64,000 nucleotides of DNA, taken from assembly GCA_920105625.2 (NCBI GenBank), contig OV050030.1, positions 182,346,315-182,410,314 of the forward strand. Reading direction: 5' to 3'. Position 1 is the first letter of the stretch. Each line of letters opens with the position of its first letter. Under the pieces are notes generated by a model. The model was not told the DNA's origin. It did no database searches and saw only the letters and a program-made list of their open reading frames with translations. The DNA comes from Clusia tigrina. Taxonomy: Eukaryota; Arthropoda; Insecta; Diptera; Clusiidae. The position numbers and the translations under genes were made by a program. Shown here one piece after another: positions 62,109 through 64,000 of the stretch.

Positions 62109-62337
62109 TATCTCGTCTTAAAAGGCCGCTTTTTTAAAAATAGAGTTTCTTTATAATTATATTTTTATTTTTATTTTTTTCGACATAATTTACATAATAC
62201 TTGAACTAAAATTGCTCTAAGCACTGGCGCGGAGCATCAATTTATTTATTAGTTGTAAGCTTTGTAAAATTATTGTTGGTTCCGATTGAAAAGATGCAAT
62301 GAATAAATCCATGTTGAATTAAAAAGTAAATAAATAA
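62109..62337 (+). pseudogene. Jockey-B 3' end and tail
   Basis: After the mariner a few codons (ISRLKRPLF then stop) complete ORF2. An AT-rich 3' UTR follows, ending in GTAAATAAATAA before the target duplication at 62338. Confidence 0.75.
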
Positions 62338-64000
62338 ATTTGCCAGTGAAGCATCCATTAGTGTCAATGATGACCCTTAATATATATACGAGTACAAGAA
62401 GGCGAACGTGTGCACATCTACGCTTGTGTTATGCATAACAACTGGAATGATTCGAAAATATGTGCAATGCTATGCTGACCTGGGAGCATTGCAGATATAC
62501 TGGACAATCGAAGACGCTCCTGTCGCTGCTGGTGATGAAATTGTATTGCTTTCCGTATTTTTGTGCAAAAGTGCGTGGTGCCTGTATGTGCATCCGTTAA
62601 CACCACATAATTTGTTCGATCGACATGTTGGATTAAAAAGATGTTTTAAACAAGAACGAGGCAAACGCAATTTCTTTAAAGTGTCCCATTTATCATTCAG
62701 ACACATATTTTTAAACCTTTCACAATTATCAACTTGAGCACATTGTTTACTACATATTTTGCATTATCCCTTATTCTCTTTGATACTTACTGCATTGTTG
62801 TTGTTTCCAGTGTGTGTGTTAAGATGAACTCTTTCTTTCGTATGACGTTTATCGATTTTCTATTCTATGAAATAAGAGGGTGTCAGTTTTACCTCGCTGA
62901 CCGTTTCTGCAAGCTCAAATAGCCATGTGCTGAAAGTTTGTAAATTGACGGCTACAAGTGACCGCTTATAAACCACCCAATTTAATTTTAGTTGTGCTGG
63001 TAACTTATCAACAAGCTTTGTATCAGAACTGGATTGCTCAAATGGCGGTCAAGACTAGCTGTTTTCATTGTAGCGCACATATTTTGAACGGCAAGTGCAA
63101 AACATATTATTGTTTCCAGTTTATCTGCTCGTGGAGGTGGCTCGTTCTGCACTTTGAGCATTAAAGAACGTATAATGGTTTCTGGGCGCCCATAGATCAT
63201 GGGCAGTGTTGAAATGATACTTGGAACATTAGCAGGCAACAGAAGCCTGCGGTTGAACAGTGGCCAGTACTCGGGATTACCGGTAAATATGGGCAAGTCT
63301 TTTGACGATGAATGACGTACTGTAACTTTCTGGCTACTTAGTGCTACATATTCTTGTGCAGGTGCCTGCATCTTCGAAAGACTATCTGCTTGTTGAGAGA
63401 GATAGGAGAGGTTTACCGTATTTTCTGCTTCTGTGTGAAAAGGGATGGCCGAGAGGTTGAGCTGGCACGTAGTTCCTGCAGTCCTGTCTACGAGATTTGG
63501 AATGTTTAGCTGTGTGCCTCTAGCATTCTGCTGATTGTTGGTTGCATTGTGCTTGCATTTAGTTGCTCTGACCTTACTTTGGCCACTGTAGAGAATAGCT
63601 GCTCATATGTAGTTGAATGCCTAGGTAGGCCACTGATTTCTTCGACACTAGCGCTTTCGTCCATGAGTAGTTGAAACTTTCTTCGTAACTACTCAGCATC
63701 GCGTTTTTTCTGCATAACCCTTTCTTCTTCGAGCAAGCGCAACTAAAACGATTTACGTTTAGATAAAGTCGTAAATTTCTCAGACATAATTGCCCTTTCT
63801 TCTTCGTTTAGATAAAGTCGTAGATTTCTCTGACATAATTGAATTTGTTGGCGATTTATTGCCGGCATTCACTATTTGTGTCGTGCATTTTGTACATAAC
63901 TAGTCTCGGAACTCCACATCATATTAAGTCGCGGTGCATACAAAATTAAACCATTCATCACAATTATCGCATTGCACCATATCATAATTGTCTGGCTCCC
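62338..64000 (-). pseudogene. gag: BEL/Pao gag and protease start (runs off the window)
   Basis: Minus strand. From the right edge: a Cys/His segment like a PHD finger (MVQCDNCDEWFNFVC, about 63960-63860), a basic linker, capsid-like pieces (SKDLPIFTGNPEYWPLF, then LLLPANVPSIISTLPMIYG; 63371-62988), more gag, and a zinc region (LPRSCLKHLFNPTCRSN, CTYRHHALLH; 62706-62470). The protease start follows (FRIIPVVMH, GSSLTLMDASLAN) and stops at the Jockey target site. Between GNPEYWPLFN and LLLPANVP a block of gag is missing. A ~45-bp duplication (63765-63840) repeats the gag start region. This is the same BEL element as 48880-52255. Confidence 0.75.

Overview
This 64 kb window reads as nuclear DNA of an insect, most likely a cyclorrhaphan (fruit-fly-like) dipteran. 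The transposon families are typical of flies: Jockey, CR1 and RNase H-bearing LINEs, gypsy/errantivirus and BEL/Pao LTR elements, and a Tc1/mariner element. The intergenic DNA is AT-rich with long (TA)n arrays and CAA-rich tracts. I found no ordinary host gene, no tRNA or rRNA gene and no CRISPR array. Essentially everything recognisable is a mobile element or its debris, much of it nested.

Layout. 1-14 kb: two copies of one LINE lie tail to tail, each ending in a (TA)n array. They flank a pol-less LTR element (LTR 1841-3447, gag-protease remnant, LTR 5965-7448) that runs on into a second, partly different unit ending in a third LTR tail at 8211. A second LINE family follows on the minus strand (11300-13385). 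14-31 kb: scraps of gypsy and LINE elements, then a minus-strand gypsy composite (20.1-26.3 kb) in which a zinc-knuckle gag-protease is fused to the RT-RNase H-integrase-env half of an errantivirus whose env frame is intact. Around it (18.3-19.0, 26.4-27.4 and 29.6-31.0 kb) lie decayed reading frames that belong to no retroelement. They resemble parts of a larger virus-like DNA element and include two tandem paralogous genes. A 5'-truncated RNase H LINE (27.44-29.58 kb) sits among them.

31-48 kb: a second RNase H LINE is split by a Jockey element (32846-36864) with a clear 12-bp target-site duplication. A decayed plus-strand gypsy element follows (38.7-43.1 kb), then LINE scraps, a repeat block and a minus-strand LINE. 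48.9-64 kb: a minus-strand BEL/Pao element is split by a second Jockey copy (52256-62337, 10-bp duplication). That Jockey carries a near-intact CR1 LINE (54047-58673) and a mariner (61178-62108, TA duplication). Four elements are thus stacked and their order of insertion can be read directly.

Most frames carry a few stops or shifts. The best preserved are the errantivirus env, the CR1 (one in-frame stop in each ORF) and the internally deleted but open mariner transposase frame. Families were assigned from motifs read by eye; boundaries marked approximate were not computed.
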